Notes: generated by a model not told the origin, from the letters alone. Positions 34,801 to 44,030 are shown, counted from the first letter of the stretch. The stretch: 64,000 bases of DNA from Hyperoodon ampullatus (GCA_949752795.1 OX457057.1:104311513-104375512); one strand, 5' to 3'. Numbers and translations are program-made.

Positions 34801-37800
34801 CCTGTCCCTTACTCTGTGGTACAGAGTGGGAGCCAGTCTGGGAAAGGGCCACTAGAGAGACGGGAGGAATACCTAGGGGGAGACTGGGGAGGACAGGGCT
34901 GCTCTTGAAGACCCTAAAATGGATCTGGATGTTTCATCCTAAAAGGCCAAGGCAGAGAGGAGCAATGACAAGATTAACCACTTGGCTCAGAAAAGATGAG
35001 CATGTACTTAAAACCAAAATAGTAGGAGGGGCTTCCCTGGTGGCGCAGTGGTTGAGAGTCCGCCTGCCGATGCAGGGGACACGGGTTCGTGCCCTGGTCC
35101 GGGAAGATCCCACATGCCATGGAGCGGCTGGGCCCGTGAGCCATGGCCGCTGAGCCTGCGCGAACAGAGCCTGTGCTCCGCAATGGGAGAGGCCACAACG
35201 GTGAGAGGCCCGTGTACCGCAAAAAAAAAAAAAAAAAAAAAAAAATTGTAGGAGGAAGGAGCAGGTTTGGACACACAAGAAGGACTCCACCACATAAACT
35301 CGCAGGCACATTATCTCCAAGAGGGAGTGCAGGAAGGAGTGTGGCTGGATTTAGTGACTGTGAGGACATAGCTTTGAATGACACAGAGCCACAGCTGCCT
35401 CTGAGACACGCTGGAACATTCCCTGCAGAAAGCCCCCAGAGGCTGTGCTGGATAAAACTGTGAACAGACTGTGTAAGACGCTCCTACATTCCCAAGTGTG
35501 CCCAGATAGGGGCATGCTTGCCCTGCCTGAGGACTCTGAGAAGACAAGCTACTGGCTGCATGGTTTAGTCCCTGCTCCCCAACTGGTCCTAGGCCCATGC
35601 CCCCACCTCACCCAGGTCAGACCCTGGGAAGTCCTTGGCTCAGCCCAAGGTGGACTCCAATAGCCCTGGCCCTTCCTCCAAGCAGGCAGAGCCTAAAGGA
35701 CCCCCCTAACTTTCCCGGTCCAGTTTCACAGCAGGTTAGGATTATGCCTGCTTTTCTAATGGAAGCCCCTTCATCCACAGACCATAGAGAGGCTGTGTAA
35801 CTGGCAGGCAAAGAATGGGTCAGGGAGAGACTTAGGAAAGAAAACAAGGATTAACAAACCACCGCAGTCTGGAAACCTGTTTAGTTTCATTTCTGAGCCT
35901 CTGGCTTGCTCCTGGGGCCCATCCTGGGCTTCATGTACAATAGTATCTTCCCAGGAATGTTTGGCTAGAGAAGGGTTTCCTTGTGATGCTGGGCTTAGCT
36001 CCATTTGTTCTCCAGATGTACGAGACCCCTGAACCCTGGCCCCAGCTGCTGCCTCTGTGACTGCTGTTGACTCACAAAAGGGCAGATGGCCCAGTATCCC
36101 TCCCGGGAAATAGCTCCCAGAAGCACCGGTGCACAGAACTGTAGTCAGAGCAGACCCTCATCTTTGTGTGTAGTTTTACAGTTTACAAAGCACTTTCACA
36201 TCCATTATCTGATTGACTTCCAGCAGCCACCTGTGATATAAGTTCCTTATCTCCATGTTTTAAAGACAGGAACAGGCTCAGAGAGGTGGAGTAACTTGTC
36301 AAAGGTCATGCAGCTCTTGCCTAGAAGAGCCTGCACTCAAACCCATTTCTCTTACCACAGTCGTTGTTTTCCTCATTGCATGACAGCAGCCGAAGGTCTG
36401 TGAGCTGAAGATCAAGTCCACTGCTGCTTCTAACTCACTGTGTGTTTGAGTTTCTCTCACAGTCCAGGAAAAATCTGGGACGGGGTGCTGCCTCTGAGGT
36501 CAGAGAACTGGGTTGGACCCGTGAAACATGTATCCTGTCTTTAGAAACTTTCTGGTCAAGAGGGTGAGAAAAAATCATAACGTGGGAGGGCAGCCAGAGA
36601 TGAAGCTGGAAAAACAGTGCAGAAACATGGAGACGAGGGGCTGCTTAAAGGAACCACTCAGGAATGGATACGGTGTGGCCTCAGGCAACTCATCCTCCCT
36701 CTCTGGGCCTTGTCTGTGAAACTAGAGATTACCCTAGATTTTCTCTAAACTCTTTCTCAGATCTAAACTTCTGTGACATTCTCCTTGATAGGGGACAGTG
36801 CTTGGTACGTGAAGAATCAGGCATTTGTGGTTCAGGAGAGCAGTTCTCCAAGAAACGTTCTGAGAGGGCTTATCCTGGACCCTGCACCTGCTCAGGTATT
36901 GACCCAGTTCACCAGCCTCCATGAGCTTGGCTTCCCTGAGGTTGAAAAGTCCCACCAAGCTTTTTTATCTGAAAGATAGGAGGCTGGAGTCCTCAAGTCC
37001 TTGGCCAGAGCAACGAAGTGGCCCCTCTTCCCAGGACGCTCCCATCCATCCCACGTCTGTTCCTCTTGCAGGGAAAGGTCTGGATATCTATCTCATCATC
37101 GGCATTTGTGGAGGAGGCACCGTCTTCCTCGTCTTCGTGGCACTACTCATTTTCTACATTAGCAAGAGGAAAAAACAGAGGAGTAGGAGAAATGGTAAGC
37201 TCCCTCTCTTCCGTCCCACCGCAGGCCTGGGTGAAATCCCCGTGGAAACACCTCATGGGTCTGGCACTTAGAGTCTGGAAAGAAAATAATGGAGATGGGT
37301 AGTTTCAGAATGTCAGGGCTGTAACCGGCAGTTACAGTTTGTTCCATTTTGTGGTTAGCTTGATTTTTGAAAAACAAATTCTCAGTGGTAACAATGTGGG
37401 AGCTTTGAGAAGCTCCATCCAGGCCGGCCTCATTGGAATCCACCACCTGAGGCTGACTGGGTATAAAGCTGTGTGGACGTATGTTGAATGAGCCACATAT
37501 ATCTATGTAGGTAGAAAGATAAGCTTCGAAACACCATTTCTGTGCGCAACCATTTTTTGTCTTCTCCTGAGGGTGTGGCCAAGGTGGGTTCAAGACCAAA
37601 CTCCTAGGAACACAGGTAAAATTTCAGGACATCAGGGACTCACAGGAACACACTTGTTCTAAAACTGGATGTTTATATCCCCTTTCCAATTCACTGTTCC
37701 AAGGGGAGGGGTTAAGGCTGTGAGTTGTTTCTTCCTTGAATCAGGCCTGACAACTCACCTAGGATGAAAAAGTTATGCTTGGGGACGTCCCTGGTGGCGC

Positions 37801-38806
37801 AGTAGTTGACAGTCCGCCTGCCGATGCAGGGGACGCGGGTTCGTGTCCCAGTCCGGGAAGATCCCACATGCCGCGGAGCGGCTGGGCCCGTGAGCCATGG
37901 CCGCTGAGCCTGCGCGTCTGGAGCCTGTGCTCCACAATGGGAGAGGCCACAGCAGTGAAAGGCCCACGTACTGCAAAAAAAAAAAAAAAAAAAAAAAGTT
38001 ATGCTCATAAGGGAGGAGCTGGCTCAAGGAGCGTCCAGGACACTCAGAGCAGTGTGGGTGACTTACAGCAGAACTGGCTGGAAGGCAGATCTAACGGAGA
38101 GACCCATCCAAAGGCAGGGAGTGACTAATGTCTTCTCTGACTACTCAGATCCTATTACAAGGGCTCTAAGCCTGAGGTGCTCTAGGGCATGATCCCTGGG
38201 ATGACTCAGAGGCAGGGCTGGGGTCTGAGTGCCCTCTCTGCTCCCTGGAGACCCAGGCACAAAACCATCCCCCACTGGTCTCTAAAGCCCTGAGCTCTCC
38301 CTCTATTTTTCTGGTGGGCATTTCTGTCTCCCCTACCCGCCCAAGGCCTGGAATCTCTAGAGGGTAGAGGTGGCTTCTGCTTCCTCATCATATCCCCCAG
38401 AGCAGCTAGTGTGACATCTTGTACACAGGAGGGGCACTTAATAAATAGTTACATTGATCTTGATTGTATCTTGCCAAGAAAACTCTTCAGAGGTTTAATT
38501 GTTGCAGATGAAGAGCTGGAGATAAGAGGGAAGAGAGTGACCCCTGAGGAAAGGGGCTATAAGCCCCACCAAATTCCAGGCTCAACTCCTCAAAATCCAG
38601 CCATGTCCCAAACTCCTCCAATACCTGGTCATCGTTCCCAAGCACCTGCTCATCGTCCCAGGCCTCCTGGCCCCCGTGTCCAGCACCAGCAAAAGAAGAG
38701 GCCTCCTCCTACCCTGGGCAAACAAGTTCACCCGCAAAAAGGCCCTCCCCTCCCCAAGCCTCGAGTTCAAACGAAATCTCCCTGTGAGGCCGAAGAAAAC
38801 TCATAA
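27525..38806 (+). CDS. CD2: CD2 T-cell surface adhesion receptor (LFA-2), complete five-exon gene
   Basis: CD2 is a type I membrane protein of T and NK cells. It binds CD58 (CD48 in rodents) on partner cells and helps form the immune synapse. Joining 27525-27585, 27724-28029, 32275-32508, 37072-37194 and 38508-38806 gives 1023 nt, or 340 residues plus TAA, without frameshift or internal stop. Every intron is GT-AG and phase 1, one domain per exon, as in the CD2/Ig family. Residues 1 to about 22 are the leader. 22-122 form a V-like domain with no cysteine, as in CD2. 123-200 form a C2-like domain with Cys134, 141, 182 and 199. About 206-230 are the membrane helix with an IIGICGGG core. 231-340 are a basic, then proline-rich tail. 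NxS/T sequons lie at N84, N95, N136, N156 and N187. Human CD2 is 351 residues, so the length fits. The gene is apparently functional. Confidence 0.97.
27586..27723 (+). other. CD2: CD2 intron 1
   Basis: A short 138-bp phase-1 intron, GTAAG...TTTTTGTAG, between leader and domain 1. No repeat was recognised in it. Confidence 0.93.
27724..28029 (+). CDS. CD2: CD2 coding exon 2: membrane-distal V-like Ig domain (CD58-binding)
   Basis: The acceptor is TTTTTGTAG/GTGAGG and the donor CAAG/GTAAGT. The exon encodes residues 21-122 and contains no cysteine, the hallmark of CD2 domain 1, which lacks the usual Ig disulfide. Recognisable blocks are DINLDIPGFQMND, NGTLKIK and VYRVSVYD, plus the linker FDLKIQ. 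The N84-G-T sequon corresponds to the conserved human domain 1 glycosylation site; N95-D-S is a further sequon. This domain carries the ligand-binding face in the family. Confidence 0.96.
28725..29125. mobile_element. hAT/Charlie-like MITE split by a SINE (CD2 intron 2)
   Basis: The left piece (CACATTGGAATCAGCTGAGG, CCATCCCAGACCAATTTAAT) and the right piece after the SINE (GATTTTAATGAGCAGCCAAA) form one common MER-type element with inverted ends. The subfamily was not assigned. Confidence 0.6.
28861..29078 (-). mobile_element. CHR-type SINE (short form) in CD2 intron 2
   Basis: Poly-T of about 27 and an antisense body. The target duplication CTCCCCAGGTGATTTT is present at 28848 onward and again from 29079. 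Opposite in orientation to the CD2 transcript. Confidence 0.94.
29735..29895 (-). mobile_element. MIR (antisense) in CD2 intron 2
   Basis: CATGATCTTATTTAAGGTTC, GAGAGGTAGCTGTTATTATC, then CAGGAGCCAAACCCAAGGC. Confidence 0.65.
29920..30095 (-). mobile_element. LINE-1 fragment (antisense, L1M-type)
   Basis: CAGCTTTATTGTGGTATAAT, ACATACCATAAAATTCACCC and TACAACCATTACCGCAATCA, a widespread old L1 3' UTR segment. Confidence 0.75.
30126..30149. repeat. (GT)12 microsatellite
   Basis: Pure GT run in CD2 intron 2. Confidence 0.95.
31840..32015 (+). mobile_element. MIR (sense) in CD2 intron 2
   Basis: GTGGGTGCCCTTGGACTGTC, TTTAACCTCTCAGAGCCTTG, CACTTCATCTGTAAACAAG in MIR order. Confidence 0.7.
32275..32508 (+). 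CDS. CD2: CD2 coding exon 3: membrane-proximal C2-like Ig domain
   Basis: The acceptor is a long pyrimidine run ending TTTTCAG/AGATGG, and the donor is TTCAG/GTGCGT. The exon encodes residues 123-200 and the first base of codon 201. The four cysteines (134, 141, 182, 199) sit as in the two-disulfide CD2 domain 2, with the SWSC...LICEV and FSCVASNNVS blocks. The sequons N136-R-T, N156-E-T and N187-V-S suggest a heavily glycosylated stalk domain. Confidence 0.96.
33191..33546 (-). mobile_element. CHR-type SINE (long form) in CD2 intron 3
   Basis: (ATTT)n tail start and full long body. The exact target duplication CCTAGAAGTAATTT lies at 33177-33190 and 33547-33560. Confidence 0.93.
33905..34415. 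mobile_element. Unassigned interspersed repeat in CD2 intron 3
   Basis: It opens TTATCAGTTGCTGCATAACA...TTTAGTGGCTTAAAACACAA and closes CAACGGGGACCATCCTAGAG. This very common mammalian repeat shares its opening with 3428-3862 and 59125-59440. I do not recall its family reliably. Confidence 0.6.
34553..34686. mobile_element. Palindromic DNA-transposon MITE (MER53-like)
   Basis: GAGTTGCCAGAGTTAGCAAA at one end and GTTTTATCTGGCAGCCCCAC at the other. The centre is GTGGGACATACTTATACTAA. Confidence 0.6.
35029..35245 (+). mobile_element. CHR-type SINE (short form) in CD2 intron 3
   Basis: Near-consensus body with an A tail of about 25. Approximate target duplication AAATAGTAGGAGG / AAATTGTAGGAGG. 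Same orientation as CD2. Confidence 0.94.
36165..36365 (-). mobile_element. MIR (antisense) in CD2 intron 3
   Basis: GTTTACAAAGCACTTTCACA, CAGGCTCAGAGAGGTGGAGT, AACTTGTCAAAGGTCATGCA. Confidence 0.72.
37072..37194 (+). CDS. CD2: CD2 coding exon 4: transmembrane segment
   Basis: The acceptor is CCTCTTGCAG/GGAAAG and the donor AATG/GTAAGC. The exon encodes residues 201-241: KGLD, a roughly 25-residue hydrophobic helix with a glycine-rich core (GICGGG), and the basic stop-transfer run SKRKKQRSRR. It is very close to human CD2 in this part. The junction codon with exon 3 reads Gly (GGG); as I recall the human residue is Glu. Confidence 0.95.
37195..38507 (+). other. CD2: CD2 intron 4
   Basis: A 1.3-kb phase-1 intron with one sense SINE at 37781-37992. 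The remainder shows nothing recognisable. Confidence 0.92.
37781..37992 (+). mobile_element. CHR-type SINE (short form) in CD2 intron 4
   Basis: The head is mutated (GGGGACGTCCCTGGTGG); the body is complete. Target duplication AAAAAGTTATGCT on both sides. Same orientation as CD2. Confidence 0.92.
38508..38806 (+). CDS. CD2: CD2 coding exon 5: proline-rich cytoplasmic tail and stop codon
   Basis: The acceptor is GTTGCAG/ATGAAG; the stop is TAA at 38804-38806. The exon encodes residues 242-340. The two motifs that in human read PPPPGHR and bind the GYF domain of CD2BP2 are here PPIPGHR (278-284) and PRPPGPR (292-298). The distal GPPLPKPR (320-327), matching the human site for CD2AP/CIN85-type SH3 domains, is kept. 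The tail has one tyrosine (Y259) and one cysteine (C334). It ends at EENS, about seven residues before the human end. Confidence 0.94.
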
Positions 38807-39090
38807 CTGTCTCCTGACGCAGCTGTCCTCTTCCTCTAATTAAAAGAGATTAAAAACCGTCCTTTCCCATAAACGTCACTGTGGAATTTCTCCACTCTAG
38901 GTGTGCATGCCCACACTTCCATCAAGTGTGCTCTACAAGCAGACAATGATCAGTCCCCCCAGCCCAGGAGCTGCAGCCGTGTCTGTACCTTCCAACTCAG
39001 CCATGTGGTCTGATGTCTGGAGTCTCTGGCCTCCTCACAGATCTCCACTTCAGCAGGAAGGGAGAAACAATAAAGGTGCACACATTAGGA
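38807..39090 (+). other. CD2: CD2 3' untranslated region (end approximate)
   Basis: Sequence from the TAA stop to the AATAAA hexamer. TCTTCCTCTAATTAAAA at 38830-38845 resembles the human CD2 stop region. It implies that the human stop would fall about 30 bp downstream of the one used here. The cleavage site is estimated. Confidence 0.65.
39069..39074 (+). terminator. CD2: CD2 polyadenylation signal AATAAA
   Basis: The first canonical AATAAA after the stop codon, 263 bp downstream, followed by a GGTGCACACA stretch. Two weaker ATTAAA hexamers lie at 38839-38844 and 38849-38854 and could give a shorter 3' end. Confidence 0.65.
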
Positions 39091-39794
39091 TGATGGGTGA
39101 TCAAGCACAGAATCCTAGAGCTCTCCCACCCTCCCTCTCAGAGCACGTGCAAGTGTCAGATGTCAAGCAGTCGCTGTGGTCATGTCTCGCTGCAAGCAGC
39201 TTCCTGCTTGAAAGACCCTTGGTTTTCTTAGGAGGACACTTGCTCACCGTATCGGGAGTACAAGTGAAACAAGAGCCGTGACATGACCCCAGCATCTACT
39301 CGTTGTAGAAAGGAGCCCAGCATCCAGCTGCTGAATGAGAAAGAGGCTAGTGGGTAGGGTGTGACAGCAGGACCAAATTTGGCCATCCCAATTCAACGGG
39401 GCCACCTTAATCCCACCAGAGCAACCAGAATCCACTCCCCAGGTCTCAGCTGCAAAGCTGGACCCACAACCTATTGGTAGATTTATACAGTGAAATGAAA
39501 TCTCTGTGCACAAACTTCAAGAGACACCAGAAAACATAATCTCATTTTGGGTTTCACTTCCTTGACTCTTCAGACATGGTCACCATGATCTGTAGAACCA
39601 TCCTTGAAAAGAGGGGAATCCATGAATACTGAAGGTGCCATGAGCCTACCAGACAACATGTAAGAGGGCAGGCTAAGAGACAACTTGGCTGAAGCAAATC
39701 CCAAGTCTTAAGGGACCATTATTAAAAGTTCAGGCCCCACCCCCAGCTAGCAGTCATGCTAGCTGTACTTTGAGGGAAGTGGGAGAGAAAAAAA
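39091..39794. other. CD2 3' flank, single-copy-looking
   Basis: No repeat or exon recognised between the CD2 poly(A) signal and the motif cluster at 39795. In human this flank is part of the CD2 control region. Confidence 0.45.
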
Positions 39795-39980
39795 CAGTTT
39801 ACAGTTAAGGTTCTAAAACAATAGGTGGTGAGAAGGCACCTGCTTTGAAATGTTGGTACCATGTTGTTTGTGGTCCCATCCGCCCACCTTCTCCCAGCTT
39901 CTAAATCTTGTCAGGCTCTGGCAGGAAGCTCTGAGGTCTAAACCACAAAGTCTATGTACATTCAGGACTTCCTGTGAGAG
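39795..39980 (+). promoter_or_regulatory. Candidate T-cell enhancer 3' of CD2 (LCR-like motif cluster)
   Basis: Within 185 bp lie a MYB-like CAGTTA (39802-39807), an E-box CACCTG (39837-39842), a TCF/LEF-like CTTTGAA (39843-39849), two RUNX cores (TTTGTGGT 39867-39874; AACCACAAA 39941-39949) and two ETS cores (CAGGAAG near 39921; ACTTCCTGTG near 39968). Human CD2 is known to have a strong T-cell enhancer/locus control region in its 3' flank. Equating this cluster with it is an inference. Confidence 0.45.
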
Positions 39981-40364
39981 CTCACGGAGGGTTGAACTGC
40001 TCTTTTCTCTGAACCTGAGCATCCATTGTTTTAGCACCCAGAGTTAATTGTTAAGAATAATGATGAATGGAAGCCCGTAGCCTGAATTCCTGAAATTCAG
40101 ACATGAAATCCAGTCAAGTAACAGTCGTCTCAAGATCAACCTAGGAAGAGAAATGAAGGTCTTAGCACTGCCCCCTTTCTCCTTCCTCATTGCAGTCCTG
40201 AGCTATTCCATCGGCCATCCTGCCAGAATGGCTCCTATCTATTTCCTTCCTGAAGCCCTCTCTGGCCTTGCCAGCCCACGCTGTGCCTTTCTCCTGAAAT
40301 CTTGTGGCATTATATATCATACAGAACATGTATTGCCTCTGACTATTCAATCCTTCATCATTTA

Positions 40365-40715
40365 CTCATTCAACAAACATTTATTGAACTTCTACTACAT
40401 ACCAGGCTCTGTGCTAGGTACTAGGGACACAGAGGTGTACATGGCATCTTTGCTGTCAAAGCGCTCACTGTCTAGTTGGGGGAGGGGTAGACTAATTACA
40501 GGATAAATGTAACCGTGTGATAAGTATAGGTCAGAGGCCAATACAGGAGCCCAGAGGAAGGACTTGGAATCTGGATTGAGTGGTGGGACTGGGGTGACAC
40601 AGAAGGCTTCCTGGAGGAGGTGGCATTTGAACTGAGTTGTAATAGATGAGTAGAACTGGTGAAGCAGAGGTGCAGAATTACCCATGTAGAGGGAGCAGCA
40701 AGAGGGAGCTCATGC
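40365..40715 (-). mobile_element. LINE-2 3' end (antisense)
   Basis: ACTCATTCAACAAACATTTA, CCAGGCTCTGTGCTAGGTAC, GGAGGTGGCATTTGAACTGA: a good L2 match. Confidence 0.78.
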
Positions 40716-40790
40716 CGACTGCCTATTTATATAAATATGTTATTACTTTTTCAACTGCTATGTTTCATCCATTTGAAGATACCATTGATT

Positions 40791-41446
40791 TTTTTTTAAT
40801 TTTTTTATTAGTTTCTGCTTTATAACAAAGTGAATCAGTCATACATATACATCTGTTCCCACATCCCTTCCCTCTTGCGTTTCCCTCCCTCCCACCCTCC
40901 CTATCCCACCCCTCCAGGCGGTCACAAAGCACCGAGCTGATCTCCCTGTGCTATGCGGCTGCTTCCCACTATCTATCTACCTTACGTTTGGTAGTGTATA
41001 TATGTCCATGCCTCTCTTTCGCTTTGTCACAGCTTACCCTTCCCCCTCCCCATATCCTCAAGTCCGTTCTCAAGTAGGTCTGTGTCTTTATTCCTGTTTT
41101 ACCCCTAGGTTCTTCATGACATTTTTTTTTCTTAAATTCCATATATATGTGTTAGCATACGGTATTTGTCTTTCTCTTTCTGACTTACTTCACTCTGTAT
41201 GACAGACTCTAGGTCTAGCCACCTCATTACAAATAGCTCAGTTTCGTTTCTTTTTATGGCTGAGTAATATTCCATTGTATATATGTGCCACATCTTCTTT
41301 ATCCATTCATCCGATGATGGACACTTAGGTTGTTTCCATCTCCGGGCTATTGTGAATAGAGCTGCAATGAACATTTTGGTACATGTCTCTTGTTGAATTA
41401 TGGTTTTCTCAGGGTATATGCCTAGTAGTGGGATTGCTGGGTCATA
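40791..41446 (-). mobile_element. Young 5'-truncated LINE-1 (antisense)
   Basis: A ~656-bp L1 3' end. On the minus strand the ORF2p C-terminus reads FTIARRWKQPKCPSSDEW...IKKMWHIYTMEYYSAIK, followed by the 3' UTR. The exact target duplication AGATACCATTGATTT flanks it (40778 and 41447 onward). Few lesions, so recent. Confidence 0.93.
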
Positions 41447-41463
41447 GATACCATTGATTTTTA

Positions 41464-42425
41464 ACTGGCACCATTATTTACATACCATGAGAAAGAAAAA
41501 ACACTCCCAATCACACTGTAACAAATGCTAAAGATACAATCAATTTTAGGCCCAACCCCATTCTTGATGTGTTAAAATGTGAAAAAAAAAAGTGCATTTT
41601 AGAAGCAATGAAATGCATGGTTAATAAGCCTCCTGAGGACGTTGACCATTTCTCAGCATCGCCCGTACCACTTTACTGAAAATTTCACTGGCCAGTTGAC
41701 TCAATGGGTGAGTACAGTCTTGATGAAAGGAAGGGAAGTGAACATCCGTGGCATCTACATACGGAAGATACACTCCCTGGCCTGCTGGAATCTCCACCAT
41801 GAGGCGGAAAACACAGGCCTTACTCAAGATCTGTGCTGCGGTCACCCCTGCTGAGGTTGTGTGATCTCCCACTGAGCCTGTCCCAGAGTGTGGACTTTCT
41901 GAGACGTGGTCAGGCCAGCTGCAGAATAGCTTGCTGAGCTTGTGAGAAAAAAAAAATTGATGATTCAGTAGCTTAGGTTGGGGCCCGAGGCTCTGTTATT
42001 TTCAACAATAACAATTCTGAAGGGTTTTCAAGTGGGGAACCACAGGTCTGGTAGTCCAATACTGGTCCTCTAATTACTAATCATCAGTGACTTTTCAAAC
42101 CTGAGGACTTTATAGATAATACAGCATTGTAAGAAAAACAGTGACAGTCCAGTTAAACAATCCTCTATGGGTAATGTCCACTACAATGAATTCATCCTGG
42201 CTGGAGATATATTTAGGTAATTTGAGATACTGGAACACCCTAGAGTGTCACATGAAGATGCAAAATTCCGGTCTTTTTGATATCCTCCCTGCTCTCCGTA
42301 AAAGCAGTCTGATCCTAGCAACTGGGTCAGCCTAGCTCCAAGGGGACCTTGGCTGCAGACTAGCAATTTCATCTCAGTCTTCCTTCTGCAGTCTCTAGGG
42401 TGAGCTCGCCTGGGCTGGCTGGGCT
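41464..42425. other. Mostly unassigned non-coding sequence
   Basis: About 41985-42055 resembles one end of the hAT/MER element also seen in CD2 intron 2. Nothing else recognised. Confidence 0.4.
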
Positions 42426-42640
42426 GCAGCCACACAGTTCCTCAAGCTCACCCATGTGTTCCCCACTGCAGGACCCATTGCACGTGCTGACCCCACTGCC
42501 CACCCTCCTCACGTGGCTCTTCACCTGTCCACACTCTTCTTTCAGGACTCAGATTGAGGGTCATGAAAGAGGCCCTTCCTGACCCCTGAACTCTGCTGAC
42601 ATGAACTTTGTGAGACCATCTCATCTCTGTGTCTCATTCT
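42426..42640 (+). mobile_element. LINE-2 fragment (sense, tentative)
   Basis: CCCATTGCACGTGCTGACCC and TCTTTCAGGACTCAGATTGA fit the L2 3' ORF end. Confidence 0.5.
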
Positions 42641-42694
42641 GTGGTCCTCTAGTTTAAAGGAGGACGAGGCCCACAGGTACTGCAGCCAGAAGGT

Positions 42695-42840
42695 TCTGAC
42701 TCTCTCTCACTGGCTTTGAAAGCTTGAATAATTTACTCAGCCTCTTTGAACATTGGTTTCCTCATCTGTAAAATGGGGATAACACCTCACAGGGTTTAAG
42801 TGAGGATTAACTAGAAATAATGTCTGTAAATGTAACTGGG
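42695..42840 (+). mobile_element. MIR (sense)
   Basis: TTGGTTTCCTCATCTGTAAA followed by ATGGGGATAACACC: the near-invariant MIR core. Confidence 0.82.
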
Positions 42841-43843
42841 ATGCCCTGGTGTACAGCAGAAATCTGAAAACTCTGAGCTTTCTTTCTGGCTTGATACCTG
42901 AGAATGAATACCCTGGATAGCAGGGTACAAATGGTCCAGTATTGGAAAGAGACACAACCCATTTTAAATTAATAAATAAGCACTCTGTAAGTTGACTTAG
43001 TGTGCTGTGACTTTGAGTCACCTGAGTTAGTTTCCTAACATCTGGCCACATGGGACAAATTGATAAAATCCAATGCCAGATATATTAAGAGCAAAGAACA
43101 GACCTCTGAGGCAGCCCCACAAAGCCTGGATTGAGCCACCAGTATGCTGACACCTTCCTGGCCCCATAAGCAGGGCCACCCTGATGACACATTTGGACAT
43201 CACTCCACAAGATGGAGGTTGAAAACCACAAGAAGGTGGTTTATTCACAGCAGTACAGAGCAGGGGAAGGGGTGGCAGGGGAAGTTCGGGTCTTTCTGAT
43301 AGCCTGCCTCTGATAGGGTGTGAGATCTTACCCACTCGTCAGGGCTGGCATCGGGAAGGTGCTTACAGCAGATGTTGGGAGGGGCAATCAATCTCATGGA
43401 TTTTAGCAAACAGTCAAGCAGTCCCGGAGGTCCCACATGAACTGGTGCTGCAGAGCCCAGCCACATGGACTGGGGAAGCAAAACCTGGATTGCAGGGAGC
43501 TGTCTTCAGGGAGAGAACAGGGCAGGGGTAACAGTAAGGCAGGGGAGTTTCTAGTTAAGGGTAGCAGCTTAACTCATGCGTCAGCCTTTACTCCCTTCTG
43601 AAACCCAACAAAAATAACATTAAACTTAACAAAAATAAAACACACGAACTACAAAGGCAAAGAGAACAGAGGGAAACAAAAAACACTAGCACAATTAAAA
43701 ACAGAGGGATTAAATACAAGTTCTCTACTGAATGTTGGGACTGTGCTCTTACCCCACCCAGCTTGCAGAAATCAGGCAGAGTATTCATGATATTTTCAGG
43801 CAGGATATTGGGATTTATCAGCTAAAGAAAAATCTCATCTAAT
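42841..43843. other. Non-coding stretch, nothing recognised
   Basis: No repeat family or exon was identified. Confidence 0.4.
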
Positions 43844-44024
43844 GGGCTTCCCTGGTGGTGCAATGGTTGAGAGTCTGCCTGCCGATGCAGGGGACACGGG
43901 TTCGTGCCCCTGTCTGGGAAGATCCCACATGCCGCGGAGCAGCTGGGCCCGTGAGCCATGGCCGCTGAGACTGCGCGTCTGGAGCCTGTTGCACCGCAAC
44001 AGTGAGAGGCCTGCTTACCGCAAA
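43844..44024 (+). mobile_element. CHR-type SINE (short form, internally deleted, no A tail)
   Basis: The head is normal. Near 43990 about 25 bp of the GCTCCGCAACGGGAGAGG region is lost. The 3' end stops at TTACCGCAAACAACC without poly-A and runs into a 22-bp tandem duplication. Confidence 0.9.
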
Positions 44025-44030
44025 CAACCA

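Larger units (their letters stand above)
32509..37071 (+). other. CD2: CD2 intron 3
   Basis: A 4.6-kb phase-1 intron. It contains a long-form antisense SINE (33191-33546), an unassigned interspersed repeat (33905-34415), a MER53-like element, a sense SINE (35029-35245) and an antisense MIR. 32510-33170 and 35260-36160 look unique and non-coding. Confidence 0.92.
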
